From JAJFKJ01 sp964443025 (GTDB taxonomy: Bacteria > Pseudomonadota > Gammaproteobacteria > JABCZS01): a stretch of 23,686 nt of DNA. The notes under the pieces are model-generated. The model had not been told where the DNA came from. It worked only from the letters and a program-made list of their open reading frames with translations, and did no database searches. Position 1 is the stretch's first letter. The number at the start of each line of letters is the position of its first letter. The stretch is from positions 1-23,686 of the forward strand of contig CAYUEL010000012.1 in the NCBI GenBank assembly GCA_964443025.1, in the 5' to 3' direction. This document shows, in pieces, positions 1 through 7,102 of this stretch. A program made the translations under genes and the position numbers.

Positions 1-23
1 GCTAACAGAGCATGAGCGTTAGC
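1..23. other. Short inverted repeat at the window edge
   Basis: A 6-bp perfect inverted repeat (GCTAAC at 1-6, GTTAGC at 18-23) with an 11-base loop lies just ahead of the larger hairpin in the rpsJ leader. It may be part of a longer structure cut by the window edge. It could be the tail of an upstream terminator or part of an S10 leader; nothing in the visible sequence decides. Confidence 0.3.
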
Positions 24-24
24 G

Positions 25-59
25 AGTGATCAGGTGAGTCAACGATTTACCTGATCACT
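25..59 (+). promoter_or_regulatory. Perfect 11-bp hairpin in the rpsJ leader
   Basis: AGTGATCAGGT at 25-35 pairs perfectly with ACCTGATCACT at 49-59 around a 13-base loop. The stem is followed by AAAATAGTTC rather than a T run, so it is not a convincing rho-independent terminator. It lies 31 bases before the rpsJ start and directly ahead of a boxA-like sequence. It may be an RNA control structure of the S10 operon, whose E. coli leader is controlled by L4, or the end of an upstream unit. The hairpin is seen; its role is inferred. Confidence 0.5.
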
Positions 60-64
60 AAAAT

Positions 65-76
65 AGTTCTTTAACA
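65..76 (+). promoter_or_regulatory. boxA-like antitermination element
   Basis: AGTTCTTTAACA matches the rRNA boxA consensus TGCTCTTTAACA at 10 of 12 positions, with the CTTTAACA core intact. It lies 14 bases before the rpsJ start codon and just after a strong hairpin, giving the hairpin-then-boxA order of rRNA antiterminators. boxA RNA is bound by NusB with ribosomal protein S10 (NusE), the product of the very next gene. The match is seen; function is inferred and a chance match is possible. Confidence 0.4.
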
Positions 77-90
77 TTGAGATAGGTAAA

Positions 91-414
91 ATGCAAAAAC
101 AAAGTATACGTATTGTATTAAAAGCGTTTGACCACTTGCTGATCGATAATGCGACGGCAAAGATTGTGGATATTGCAAAACGTACGGGTGCGCATTTGCG
201 CGGCCCAGTGCCTTTGCCAACAAGAAAGCGCAAGTTTAACTTGCTCATTTCTCCACATGCCAATAAAGATGCGCAAGAGCAGTTTGAATTGAAATTCCAC
301 AAACGCCTAGTGGATATCATCGGTCCTACTGACAAAACAGTAGACGCGTTAATGAAGCTTGACCTTTCAGAAGGCGTTGATGTGCAGATTAAGGTCGATA
401 GCATCGAAGAATAG
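91..414 (+). CDS. rpsJ: 30S ribosomal protein S10 (NusE)
   Basis: S10 is a 30S head protein and, as NusE, binds NusB on boxA RNA during transcription antitermination. The 107-residue product is close to the usual 103. It shows the conserved GPVPLPTRKRKF segment (about residues 38-49) and the ISPHANKDAQEQFE loop (about 53-66), the exposed loop that docks into the S14/S3 neighbourhood. The ATG at 91 is chosen because it gives the standard N-terminus and has GATAGG a short distance upstream. It opens the S10 operon and is 13 bases from rplC. A boxA-like site in its leader raises the possibility of self-control. Confidence 0.97.
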   Translation: MQKQSIRIVLKAFDHLLIDNATAKIVDIAKRTGAHLRGPVPLPTRKRKFNLLISPHANKDAQEQFELKFHKRLVDIIGPTDKTVDALMKLDLSEGVDVQIKVDSIEE

Positions 415-427
415 TGAGGAGTGAATT

Positions 428-1069
428 ATGGCCATAGGGCTTGTTGGAAAAAAATGCGGCATGAGTCGCATCTTCAAAGAAGATGGGAGCGCTTCAGCTG
501 TGACTGTGGTCCAGGTGTTGCCTAATGTTGTTACGCAAATTAAAACCCTAGAAAACGATGGTTATACCGCTGTCCAAGTGACTACGGGTAAGAAAAAGAA
601 AACCCGCGTTACGAAAGCGCTTGCGGGTCATTTTGCGAAAGCTAATGTTGAACCTGGTTTGGGTTTATGGGAATTCCGTTTAAAGAGTGATGAACTGGCA
701 AGTTATAAATTAGGCGATGAAATCAAATTGGATAGTTTGTTTTCAGCAGGCCAAAAAGTCGACGTCACTTCAGTTTCAAAAGGTAAAGGTTTCCAAGGTA
801 CGGTAAAACGTCACAATTTCCGCACGCAAGATGCAACGCACGGTAACTCGTTATCGCATCGTGTTCCAGGTTCTATTGGCCAAAACCAAACACCGGGTCG
901 TGTATTTAAAGGCAAGAAAATGTGTGGTCACATGGGTGATGAGCGCGTTACCGTTTCTTCATTAAAAGTTATTGCTGTGGATGTCGAAAGACAACTGATT
1001 ATGGTGGGTGGTTCTGTGCCTGGTGCTGTGGGTGCGTCCGTGACAATCAAATCGGCTGAAAGGGTTTAG
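428..1069 (+). CDS. rplC: 50S ribosomal protein L3
   Basis: L3 is an early-assembly 50S protein that reaches from the surface toward the peptidyl-transferase centre. The product is 213 residues, against 209 in E. coli. The long-loop motif SIGQNQTPGRVFKGKKM (about 149-165) is intact, including the GQNQ glutamine that PrmB methylates in E. coli, and KGKGFQGTVKRHNF precedes it. A strong GAGGAG site lies 8 bases before the ATG at 428. It is second in the S10 operon, nine bases from rplD. Confidence 0.97.
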   Translation: MAIGLVGKKCGMSRIFKEDGSASAVTVVQVLPNVVTQIKTLENDGYTAVQVTTGKKKKTRVTKALAGHFAKANVEPGLGLWEFRLKSDELASYKLGDEIKLDSLFSAGQKVDVTSVSKGKGFQGTVKRHNFRTQDATHGNSLSHRVPGSIGQNQTPGRVFKGKKMCGHMGDERVTVSSLKVIAVDVERQLIMVGGSVPGAVGASVTIKSAERV

Positions 1070-1078
1070 GGGTAGATC

Positions 1079-1681
1079 ATGGAACTGAATGTTATTAAAG
1101 GTAAAGCAGTTAAAGTTTCTGAAGCCGTGTTTGGTGTGGAATTTAACGAGGCGTTGGTGCATCAAGTCATAACGGCTTATCAAGCCGGTGCGCGCCAAGG
1201 TACTCAAAAGCAGAAAAATCGTTCAGAAGTGAGCGGTTCAACAGCGAAACCCTGGCGTCAAAAGGGTACGGGTCGTGCGCGATGCGGATCTCGTATTGGA
1301 CCTTTATGGCGTGGGGGCGGTGTAACGCATGCTGCAAGACCTCGTGATTATTCACAGAAAGTGAATCGCAAAATGTACCGCAATGCTATTCGTGGCATTT
1401 TATCTGAATTAATTCGCAATGAACGCATTCTTGTTGTGAAAGAAATTACTTTAGCGGATCATAAAACGAAAACATGTAAAGCTTGGTTGTCTGATATCGG
1501 TGTTGATTACGCATTGATCATCACTCACGGCGTTGATAAAAATTTATTGTTAGGTGCGGGCAACTTACCGCATGTAGCTGTGATAGAACCACAACACGTT
1601 GATCCCGTTTCATTGGTTCACTTTGATAAAGTGGTTATTACCGAAGAAGCGCTTAAAAAACTTGAGGAGATTTACGCATGA
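1079..1681 (+). CDS. rplD: 50S ribosomal protein L4
   Basis: L4 binds 23S rRNA domain I and lines the exit tunnel with L22. In E. coli it also represses its own operon by attenuation and translational control in the rpsJ leader. The 200-residue product has the conserved tunnel extension (KPWRQKGTGRAR and WRGGGVTHAARPRDYSQKVN, about residues 57-97) and the family ending DPVSLVHFDKVVITEEALKKLEE. AGGGGT precedes the ATG at 1079. The stop overlaps the rplW start by four bases (ATGA), which implies translational coupling. Confidence 0.97.
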   Translation: MELNVIKGKAVKVSEAVFGVEFNEALVHQVITAYQAGARQGTQKQKNRSEVSGSTAKPWRQKGTGRARCGSRIGPLWRGGGVTHAARPRDYSQKVNRKMYRNAIRGILSELIRNERILVVKEITLADHKTKTCKAWLSDIGVDYALIITHGVDKNLLLGAGNLPHVAVIEPQHVDPVSLVHFDKVVITEEALKKLEEIYA

Positions 1682-1974
1682 ACAAAGAAGCATTGTACGG
1701 CGTGATTAAAGCTCCAGTTGTTTCTGAAAAAAGCACGTTGGCCATGGAAGTGCATAATCAATATGTTTTTGTGGTGGATAAACGTGCAAATAAAACAGAT
1801 GTTAAACAAGCGATAGAAGCCATGTTTAATGTTAAAGTCACGAGTGTGAATTTGTTAAACCAAGAAGGCAAAGAAAAGCGTACACGCTTTAAGCCGGGTA
1901 AACGTGCGAATGTGAAGAAAGCCTACGTCACATTAGCGGAAGGGCACTCAATTGAAGTAATGGGCGCTGAGTAA
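1678..1974 (+). CDS. rplW: 50S ribosomal protein L23
   Basis: L23 sits at the tunnel exit and is the docking site for trigger factor and the signal recognition particle. The 98-residue product is normal length. It starts with the family motif APVVSEKSTLAME (about 13-25) and contains the loop NLLNQEGKEKRTRFKPGKRANVKKAYV (in part residues 59-84). Its start lies in the rplD stop region (ATGA), with GAGGAG inside the rplD end serving as ribosome binding site. It is 15 bases ahead of rplB. Confidence 0.97.
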   Translation: MNKEALYGVIKAPVVSEKSTLAMEVHNQYVFVVDKRANKTDVKQAIEAMFNVKVTSVNLLNQEGKEKRTRFKPGKRANVKKAYVTLAEGHSIEVMGAE

Positions 1975-1989
1975 ATTTGAGGAAACGTC

Positions 1990-2835
1990 ATGACAGTGAA
2001 TATTAAAAAATTACGTCCGATAACCCCCGGTGCTCGTTTCACCGTGGTTGTGACGGAAAGCGAGTTACACAAAGGACGTCCTTATCCTAGTTTGGTCGAG
2101 TCTAAACCTAAGCGTACCAGTGCGCGCAATAACAACGGTCATATCACCGTTGAATGCCGTGGTGGTGGTCATAAGCGCTTGCTACGTAAGATCGACTTTA
2201 AACGTAATAAAGATGGGATCCCAGGTCGTGTTGAACGCTTGGAATATGATCCTAATCGTACGGCGCATATCGCTTTAGTAGTGTACAAAGATGGCGAAAG
2301 ACGGTATATTATAGCCCCTCGTGGTGTTAAAGCTGGTGCGGAATTGATGTCAGGGCCTGACGCCCCCATCAAAGTGGGTAACTGCTTACCGCTGGTTAAA
2401 ATGCCCCAGGGTACGATTGTTCATTGCGTTGAAATGAAGCCAGGTAAAGGCGCGCAAATGATCCGTAGCGCAGGTACTTCAGCCACATTGATGTCTAAAG
2501 ACGATGATGGCCGGTATGTGCAAATCAAGCTGAAATCTGGCGAGACGCGCCGTGTTTTAGCGGATTGTCGCGCAACCATTGGTGAAGTTGGATTTTCTGA
2601 GCACGGTTTGAAGGTTTTAGGTAAAGCTGGCGCTGCTCGCCATCGGGGTTGGAGACCACATGTTCGTGGTGTTGCGATGAACCCTGTGGATCACCCGCAT
2701 GGTGGTGGTGAAGGTAAGACATCGGGTGGTCGCCATCCGGTCAGCGAGAAAGGTATTCCGACAAAAGGTCATAAGACACGCAATCGGAAGAAAGATTCAC
2801 AGAAATATATTGTACGGGATAGACGTGCTAAGTAA
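1990..2835 (+). CDS. rplB: 50S ribosomal protein L2
   Basis: L2 is a core 23S-binding protein needed for subunit joining and peptidyl-transferase activity. The product is 281 residues, slightly longer than the 273 of E. coli. The OB-like and SH3-like domains are intact, and the C-terminal signature MNPVDHPHGGGEGKTSGGRH (about 225-244), which holds the conserved histidine near the catalytic centre, is complete. TTTGAGGAAACGTC before the ATG at 1990 is a good ribosome binding site. It is followed after 16 bases by rpsS. Confidence 0.97.
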   Translation: MTVNIKKLRPITPGARFTVVVTESELHKGRPYPSLVESKPKRTSARNNNGHITVECRGGGHKRLLRKIDFKRNKDGIPGRVERLEYDPNRTAHIALVVYKDGERRYIIAPRGVKAGAELMSGPDAPIKVGNCLPLVKMPQGTIVHCVEMKPGKGAQMIRSAGTSATLMSKDDDGRYVQIKLKSGETRRVLADCRATIGEVGFSEHGLKVLGKAGAARHRGWRPHVRGVAMNPVDHPHGGGEGKTSGGRHPVSEKGIPTKGHKTRNRKKDSQKYIVRDRRAK

Positions 2836-2851
2836 TTAAAGAGAGGTTAGT

Positions 2852-3142
2852 GTGCCACGTTCAACGAAAAAAGGACCTTTTGTCCATCATAGCTTGCTCA
2901 AAAAGGTGCTGGAAGTTATTAAAACACAGTCGAAGAAGCCGATCAAAACGTGGTCGCGCGCTTCTACGGTCATTCCTGACATGGTAGGGTTGACGATTGC
3001 CGTACACAATGGCCGTTTACATGTGCCTGTTTTCGTCACGGAGAATATGGTGGGTCACAAGCTAGGTGAATTTTCACCTACACGTACCTTCAGAGCGCAC
3101 TCAGGTGATAGAAAGGCGAAAGAAGGTAAAGAGGGAGAATAA
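2852..3142 (+). CDS. rpsS: 30S ribosomal protein S19
   Basis: S19 is a 30S head protein that pairs with S13 and contacts the inter-subunit bridge. The 96-residue product opens with the invariant MPRSTKKGPFVHHSLLKKV and keeps the ENMVGHKLGEFSPTRTFRAH motif (about 64-83). The start is GTG at 2852, supported by GAGAGG upstream and by the family N-terminus; no ATG fits. The Lys/Glu-rich tail (DRKAKEGKEGE) is ordinary. It is two bases ahead of rplV. Confidence 0.96.
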   Translation: MPRSTKKGPFVHHSLLKKVLEVIKTQSKKPIKTWSRASTVIPDMVGLTIAVHNGRLHVPVFVTENMVGHKLGEFSPTRTFRAHSGDRKAKEGKEGE

Positions 3143-3144
3143 CG

Positions 3145-3495
3145 ATGCAAGTATCAGCGCATTTAAGAGATGTCCGCATGTCACCGCAGAAGACCCGCTT
3201 AGTGGTCAATAAAGTACGCGGTAAGCGTGTGGGTGAAGCGTTGGACGCGCTAAGATTTTTACCGCAAAAAGCGGCAACGATGGTAATGAAAGTGTTAAAC
3301 TCGGCTATTGCCAATGCGGAAAACAATTTGGGCGCCGACATTGACGAACTTTATATTAAAGAGATTTTTGTAGACCAAGGTTCGCACTTTAAGCGTATCC
3401 ACGCACGTGCGAAAGGTCGTGGTGATCGCATTACTCGGCCAACTACGCACATCACAGTAACAGTTGCCGATAACGAAGATAAAGAGAGAGATTAG
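3145..3495 (+). CDS. rplV: 50S ribosomal protein L22
   Basis: L22 binds all domains of 23S rRNA, and its beta hairpin lines the exit tunnel at the macrolide site. The 116-residue product has the family opening LRDVRMSPQKTRLVVNKVRGK and the hairpin and end segment (RAKGRGDRITRPTTHITVTV, about 89-108). It starts two bases after rpsS, with GAGGGAG in the rpsS end as ribosome binding site, and is three bases from rpsC, consistent with coupling. Confidence 0.96.
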   Translation: MQVSAHLRDVRMSPQKTRLVVNKVRGKRVGEALDALRFLPQKAATMVMKVLNSAIANAENNLGADIDELYIKEIFVDQGSHFKRIHARAKGRGDRITRPTTHITVTVADNEDKERD

Positions 3496-3498
3496 TTT

Positions 3499-4152
3499 AT
3501 GGGTCAGAAAGTACATCCTAATAGCATTCGACTTGGCATCATTAAAGAGCATGCTTCACGTTGGTTTGCGAATGTGAAAGATTATCCTGAGATGTTGCTC
3601 AGTGACATGAAAGTGCGCGATTTTTTGAATAAAAAATTAGCGCAGGCGCAAGTCAGTGAGATACGCATTTCGCGTCCATCTAAGAATGCGGTGATTACTG
3701 TTAAATCAGCGCGACCTGGATTAGTGATCGGTAAAAAGGGCGAAGACATTGAACCGTTGCGCCAAGAGTTGATCAAGATTGTAGGCATGCCGGTACAAAT
3801 CACAATTGAAGAAGTGAGAAAGCCTGATTTGGATGCAAAATTGGTTGCGCAAACGGTTGCGCAACAATTGGAAAAACGTATTATGTTTCGTCGTGCAATG
3901 AAGCGTGCGGTCAGTAATGCATTACGTGCTGGGGCACAAGGCGTGAAAGTATGTGTAAGTGGTCGTTTGGGTGGTGCAGAGATTGCACGTACCGAATGGT
4001 ACCGTGAAGGTCGTGTTCCGTTGCACACATTTCGTGCGGATATCGATTACGGCACTTTTGAAGCCAAGACAACCTACGGTATCATCGGCGTCAAAGTTTG
4101 GATTTTCAAAGGCGAAGTCTTTGATAAAGTACAAGAGAAGAAGGACGAGTAG
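3499..4152 (+). CDS. rpsC: 30S ribosomal protein S3
   Basis: S3 is a 30S head protein at the mRNA entry channel with helicase-related function. The 217-residue product has the N-terminal MGQKVHPNSIRLGI signature, a KH-type RNA-binding domain with the GKKGEDIEPLR loop (about 77-87), and the C-terminal domain with the GRLGGAEIARTEWYREGRVPLHT region (about 154-176) that holds the arginines of the mRNA tunnel. E. coli S3 is 233 residues; only the variable tail is shorter. It is two bases from rplP. Confidence 0.97.
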   Translation: MGQKVHPNSIRLGIIKEHASRWFANVKDYPEMLLSDMKVRDFLNKKLAQAQVSEIRISRPSKNAVITVKSARPGLVIGKKGEDIEPLRQELIKIVGMPVQITIEEVRKPDLDAKLVAQTVAQQLEKRIMFRRAMKRAVSNALRAGAQGVKVCVSGRLGGAEIARTEWYREGRVPLHTFRADIDYGTFEAKTTYGIIGVKVWIFKGEVFDKVQEKKDE

Positions 4153-4154
4153 TC

Positions 4155-4568
4155 ATGTTACAACCTAAACGTACAAAATACAGAAAACAGATGAAGGGCC
4201 GTAACCGCGGCTTGGCGCATACAGGTAGCAAAGTCAGTTTTGGACAGTTTGGTTTAAAAGCAACGACTCGTGGCAGATTGACTTCACGTCAGATCGAAGC
4301 GGCACGTCGTGCAATGACACGTTACATCAAACGTGGTGGCAAGATCTGGATTCGGATTTTTCCTGACAAACCGATTACCAAGAAACCCTTGGAAGTTCGT
4401 CAAGGTAAAGGTAAAGGTAACGTGGAATATTGGGTTGCTGAAATTAGACCAGGTAAAGTGCTTTATGAAATGGAAGGCGTAACCGAAGAAATTGCGCGCG
4501 AAGCATTTGCGCTTGCTGCTGCAAAAGTTCCGATGAAGACGACCTTTGTAATCAGGGAAATAATGTAA
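4155..4568 (+). CDS. rplP: 50S ribosomal protein L16
   Basis: L16 organises the A-site region of the 50S subunit. The 137-residue product is standard (136 in E. coli), opening MLQPKRTKYRKQMKGRNRG and with KGKGNVEYWVAEIRPGKVLYEMEGV (in part about 80-100) containing the conserved arginine loop. The stop TAA shares its last base with the rpmC ATG (TAATG), so the two genes are translationally coupled. Confidence 0.97.
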   Translation: MLQPKRTKYRKQMKGRNRGLAHTGSKVSFGQFGLKATTRGRLTSRQIEAARRAMTRYIKRGGKIWIRIFPDKPITKKPLEVRQGKGKGNVEYWVAEIRPGKVLYEMEGVTEEIAREAFALAAAKVPMKTTFVIREIM

Positions 4569-4771
4569 TGAAAATAGCAGAATTGAGAAAACTGGATGCG
4601 GATAGCTTGAATGCAGAGTTGTTGAAGTTACGTGAAGAGCAACTCAGAATCAACATCAAACGAGCAACTGCGCGCAACACGCCGGTACATCGTCTGGGTG
4701 AAATTAGACGTGGGATTGCACGGATTAAAACCTTGTTGACTCAGTTAGCGACAAGAGAAGGTGGTAAATAA
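4568..4771 (+). CDS. rpmC: 50S ribosomal protein L29
   Basis: L29 is a small helical 50S protein next to L23 at the tunnel exit, part of the trigger-factor docking site. The 67-residue product (63 in E. coli) is two predicted helices with the family core LRKLDADSLNAELLKLREEQ and RLGEIRRGIARIKTLL. Single-base stop/start overlaps on both sides (TAATG) couple it to rplP and rpsQ. Confidence 0.95.
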   Translation: MKIAELRKLDADSLNAELLKLREEQLRINIKRATARNTPVHRLGEIRRGIARIKTLLTQLATREGGK

Positions 4772-5052
4772 TGACTACTGAAACAGTTGAAACAGTAAAT
4801 GCAACGCAACGCTTTGTGATTGGCAAAGTGATTAGCAATAAGATGGACAAAACAGTGGTTGTCCTGCTGGTAGGTAAAAAACGTCATCCGCTATACGGAA
4901 AATACGTAAATTACAGAACGAAGTTTTATGCTCATGATGCAGATAATGCTTGCAACATTGGCGATACCGTAAAGCTACATATGTCACGCCCTTTGTCAAA
5001 GAAAAAGCGCTGGACAGTGGCAGAGATTTTAGAAAAAGCGAGTGGAGTGTAA
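4771..5052 (+). CDS. rpsQ: 30S ribosomal protein S17
   Basis: S17 is a primary 16S-binding protein of the 30S body with an OB fold. The 93-residue product is about nine residues longer than E. coli S17 because of an N-terminal Thr/Glu-rich extension (MTTETVETVNATQ). The core is standard: GKVISNKMDKTVVVLL (about 18-33), HPLYGKYVNYRTKF and the DTVKLHMSRPLSKKKRW segment. It ends the S10 operon gene set and is one base from the rplN start. Confidence 0.96.
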   Translation: MTTETVETVNATQRFVIGKVISNKMDKTVVVLLVGKKRHPLYGKYVNYRTKFYAHDADNACNIGDTVKLHMSRPLSKKKRWTVAEILEKASGV

Positions 5053-5053
5053 C

Positions 5054-5422
5054 ATGATTCAGATGGGCTCAAGACTCGAAGTGGCAGATAACAGTGGTGC
5101 CCGCTCGATCGAATGTATTAAAGTGCTAGGTGGTTCAAAGCGCCGTTATGCACACATTGGCAGTGTAATTGTTGTCAGCGTAAAAGATGCTATTCCACGC
5201 GGTAAAGTAAAACAAGGTGAGATTTATTTCGCTGTTGTTGTACGTACACGCAAAGGGGTGCGTCGTGCGGATGGTTCAGTGATTCGCTTTGATAAAAACG
5301 CAGCGGTGTTGTTGAATAAACAAAAGCAACCGATTGGCACACGTATCTTTGGTCCCGTAACACGTGAGTTGCGTGGCGAAGAGTTTATGAAGATTATTTC
5401 ACTAGCACCTGAAGTGCTGTAG
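5054..5422 (+). CDS. rplN: 50S ribosomal protein L14
   Basis: L14 lies at the subunit interface, contacts L19, and is the site used by the silencing factor RsfS. The 122-residue product matches the family throughout: MIQMGSRLEVADNSGAR at the start, PRGKVKQGEIYFAVVVRTRKG in the middle and the invariant GTRIFGPVTRELR ending. The ATG at 5054 is chosen over an in-frame GTG at 5042 because it gives the family N-terminus and lies a proper distance from GTGGAG. It is the first gene of the spc set, one base after rpsQ, so no separate spc promoter is visible between them. Confidence 0.96.
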   Translation: MIQMGSRLEVADNSGARSIECIKVLGGSKRRYAHIGSVIVVSVKDAIPRGKVKQGEIYFAVVVRTRKGVRRADGSVIRFDKNAAVLLNKQKQPIGTRIFGPVTRELRGEEFMKIISLAPEVL

Positions 5423-5431
5423 GGTTTGATG

Positions 5432-5794
5432 ATGGTAGCGAAAGCAAAAAAAGCCCAGCAAAAAACAGTGAAACTCAAAGTCAAAACGGGCGATGAGGTG
5501 GTTGTGATTGCTGGAAAAGATAAAGGCAAGCGCGGGCAAATCAAAAATGTGTTGCCTGATGCAAGCAGAGTATTGGTTGAAGGCGTGAACTTGTTGACCA
5601 AGCATGTACGTCCTAATCCACAAAAAGGCATTAAAGGTGGTTTGGAAAAACAAGAAGGCACGCTTCATATTTCCAACGTTGCCATTTTCAATGCGCAAAC
5701 CCAGAAAGCTGATCGCGTGGGTTACAAAGTATTGAATGACGGTACTAAAGTGAGAATTTATCGCTCGACAGGCGAACAAATTGATACGAAATGA
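5432..5794 (+). CDS. rplX: 50S ribosomal protein L24
   Basis: L24 is an assembly initiator at the 5' end of 23S rRNA with a KOW domain near the tunnel exit. From the ATG at 5432 the product is 120 residues, against 104 in E. coli; the excess is a Lys/Gln-rich N-terminal extension (MVAKAKKAQQKTVKL) before the KOW motif DEVVVIAGKDKGKRGQIKNV. The core then follows the family, including SNVAIFNAQTQKADRVG. Three starts compete (TTG 5426, ATG 5429, ATG 5432); 5432 is favoured by the 7-base spacing from AGGG at 5421-5424. It is nine bases from the rplN stop. Confidence 0.94.
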   Translation: MVAKAKKAQQKTVKLKVKTGDEVVVIAGKDKGKRGQIKNVLPDASRVLVEGVNLLTKHVRPNPQKGIKGGLEKQEGTLHISNVAIFNAQTQKADRVGYKVLNDGTKVRIYRSTGEQIDTK

Positions 5795-5806
5795 GGTTAG
5801 GTTATT

Positions 5807-6364
5807 ATGGCCGCTAGGTTAAAAGAAAAATACAGCAAAGAGATTGTTCCAGCACTTCAAAAGAAGTTGCGTTGCAATCGTATGCAAGTGCCCAAGTTAA
5901 AATCCATTACGCTAAATATGGGCGTGGGCGAAGCTGCGTTGGATAAAAAAGTCATGGAATTTGCTTTAGGCGATTTAATGAAGATTGCAGGTCAAAAACC
6001 TGTTGTCACCAAAGCAAGAAATTCCATTGCAGGCTTCAAGATTCGTGAAGGTTGGCCTGTGGGTTGTAAAGTCACATTGCGTCGTGAACGCATGTATGAA
6101 TTTTTAGATCGATTAATCAGCATTTACATGCCACGTATTCGAGATTTTCGTGGTTTATCGAAAAAATCATTTGATGGCCGTGGCAATTTCTCAATGGGCA
6201 TTAAAGAACAGATCGTTTGCCCTGAGATTGATTTTGACAAAATTGATGCCATGCGCGGCTTTGATATTTGTATCAGCATTGATGCTCGAAACAATGAAGA
6301 AGCTTTTGCCTTGTTATCAGCATTTAATTTTCCGTTCAAAGAATCTAGGGAGTCTAAAAGCTAA
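5807..6364 (+). CDS. rplE: 50S ribosomal protein L5
   Basis: L5 binds 5S rRNA and forms the central protuberance with L18 and contacts to S13. The 185-residue product (179 in E. coli) keeps the opening MAARLKEKYSKEIVPAL, the KPVVTKARNSIAGFKIREGWP segment (in part about 65-84), and GLSKKSFDGRGNFSMGIKEQ (about 119-138). The start at 5807 has AGGTTAGGTT upstream. Its stop shares a base with the rpsN start (TAATG). Confidence 0.97.
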   Translation: MAARLKEKYSKEIVPALQKKLRCNRMQVPKLKSITLNMGVGEAALDKKVMEFALGDLMKIAGQKPVVTKARNSIAGFKIREGWPVGCKVTLRRERMYEFLDRLISIYMPRIRDFRGLSKKSFDGRGNFSMGIKEQIVCPEIDFDKIDAMRGFDICISIDARNNEEAFALLSAFNFPFKESRESKS

Positions 6365-6678
6365 TGGCTAAAACGAGTACGACAGAACGCAATTTAAAGC
6401 GAATTCGCTGCGTTAAACGCAATAAAGTAAAGCGTGAGAAGTTAAAAGAAGAAGCGCGTTTGCTTTATGCAAGTGGGGAAGCTTCTTTTGAAGACTTGAT
6501 GGATATGTCTCGCAGACAGCAGCTACTTAAGCGCAATGCGAGCCCAACGCGTGTTCGTAAGCGTTGCCAAGCCACGGGCCGCCCAAGAGGTAATAACTTC
6601 ACGGGATTTAGCCGAATTATTTTACGTCAGATGATTGCTGAAGGCTTGGTGCCCGGCGTCACGAAGTCAAGTTGGTAG
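6364..6678 (+). CDS. rpsN: 30S ribosomal protein S14, long zinc-free form
   Basis: S14 is a 30S head protein next to S3, S10 and S19. The 104-residue product is the long form, with only one cysteine in the region (RKRCQATGRPRG, about 66-77), so it lacks the two CxxC pairs of the short zinc-binding form and belongs to the C-minus type. The ending FSRIILRQMIAEGLVPGVTKSSW is the family signature. The start overlaps the rplE stop by one base. It is worth noting beside S4 and L36 in this block, which do keep zinc ligands. Confidence 0.96.
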   Translation: MAKTSTTERNLKRIRCVKRNKVKREKLKEEARLLYASGEASFEDLMDMSRRQQLLKRNASPTRVRKRCQATGRPRGNNFTGFSRIILRQMIAEGLVPGVTKSSW

Positions 6679-6692
6679 AGGGGTAGAACACG

Positions 6693-7088
6693 ATGAGTAT
6701 GCAAGACCCGATTTCAGACATGTTTACCCGCATTCGCAATGCTGGAGAACGTCGTCATCCGAATGTATTGGTACCTGCTTCCAAGCATAAAAAAGCGATA
6801 CTGCAAGTATTGCAAGATGAAGGGTACATTGAAAACGTAAAAGATGAATTACACGAAGACAAACCGTTTGTTCGTGTGGAATTGAAATATTTTAATGGGA
6901 AACCCGTTATTGCCAAACTCAAACGTGAGTCTAAGCCAGCATTGCGTCGTTACATGGGTAAAAGTGAAATGCCGCGTATATTGGGAGGCTTAGGTTGCCT
7001 TATCGTCTCAACATCTAAAGGTGTGATGACTGATAAGCAAGCACGTGAGTTAGGTGTGGGTGGTGAAATCATTGGTTCGGTAGAGTAG
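6693..7088 (+). CDS. rpsH: 30S ribosomal protein S8
   Basis: S8 binds 16S helix 21 and, in E. coli, represses the spc operon by binding a similar site at the rplE start. The 131-residue product is standard (130 in E. coli), starting MSMQDPISDMFTRIRNA and ending in the STSKGVMTDKQARELGVGGE signature. GAGGGG lies before the ATG at 6693; a second in-frame ATG at 6699 is less likely because the family begins MSMQDP. It lies 14 bases after rpsN. Confidence 0.97.
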   Translation: MSMQDPISDMFTRIRNAGERRHPNVLVPASKHKKAILQVLQDEGYIENVKDELHEDKPFVRVELKYFNGKPVIAKLKRESKPALRRYMGKSEMPRILGGLGCLIVSTSKGVMTDKQARELGVGGEIIGSVE

Positions 7089-7102
7089 TGAGTTAAACTA
7101 TT

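Noticed and set aside
25..59. Leader hairpin as a classic rho-independent terminator of an upstream gene
   Set aside because: No T run follows the stem on the plus strand, so a regulatory or other role is at least as likely.
3582..4028. 148-codon minus-strand reading frame inside rpsC
   Set aside because: It lies wholly antisense to a conserved ribosomal protein gene, its product is not recognisable and it has no supporting ribosome binding site.
5042..5053. Upstream GTG start for rplN at 5042
   Set aside because: It would add four residues not seen in the L14 family, and the GTGGAG site suits the ATG at 5054.
5224..5661. 145-codon minus-strand reading frame across rplN and rplX
   Set aside because: Antisense shadow of two conserved genes with no recognisable product.
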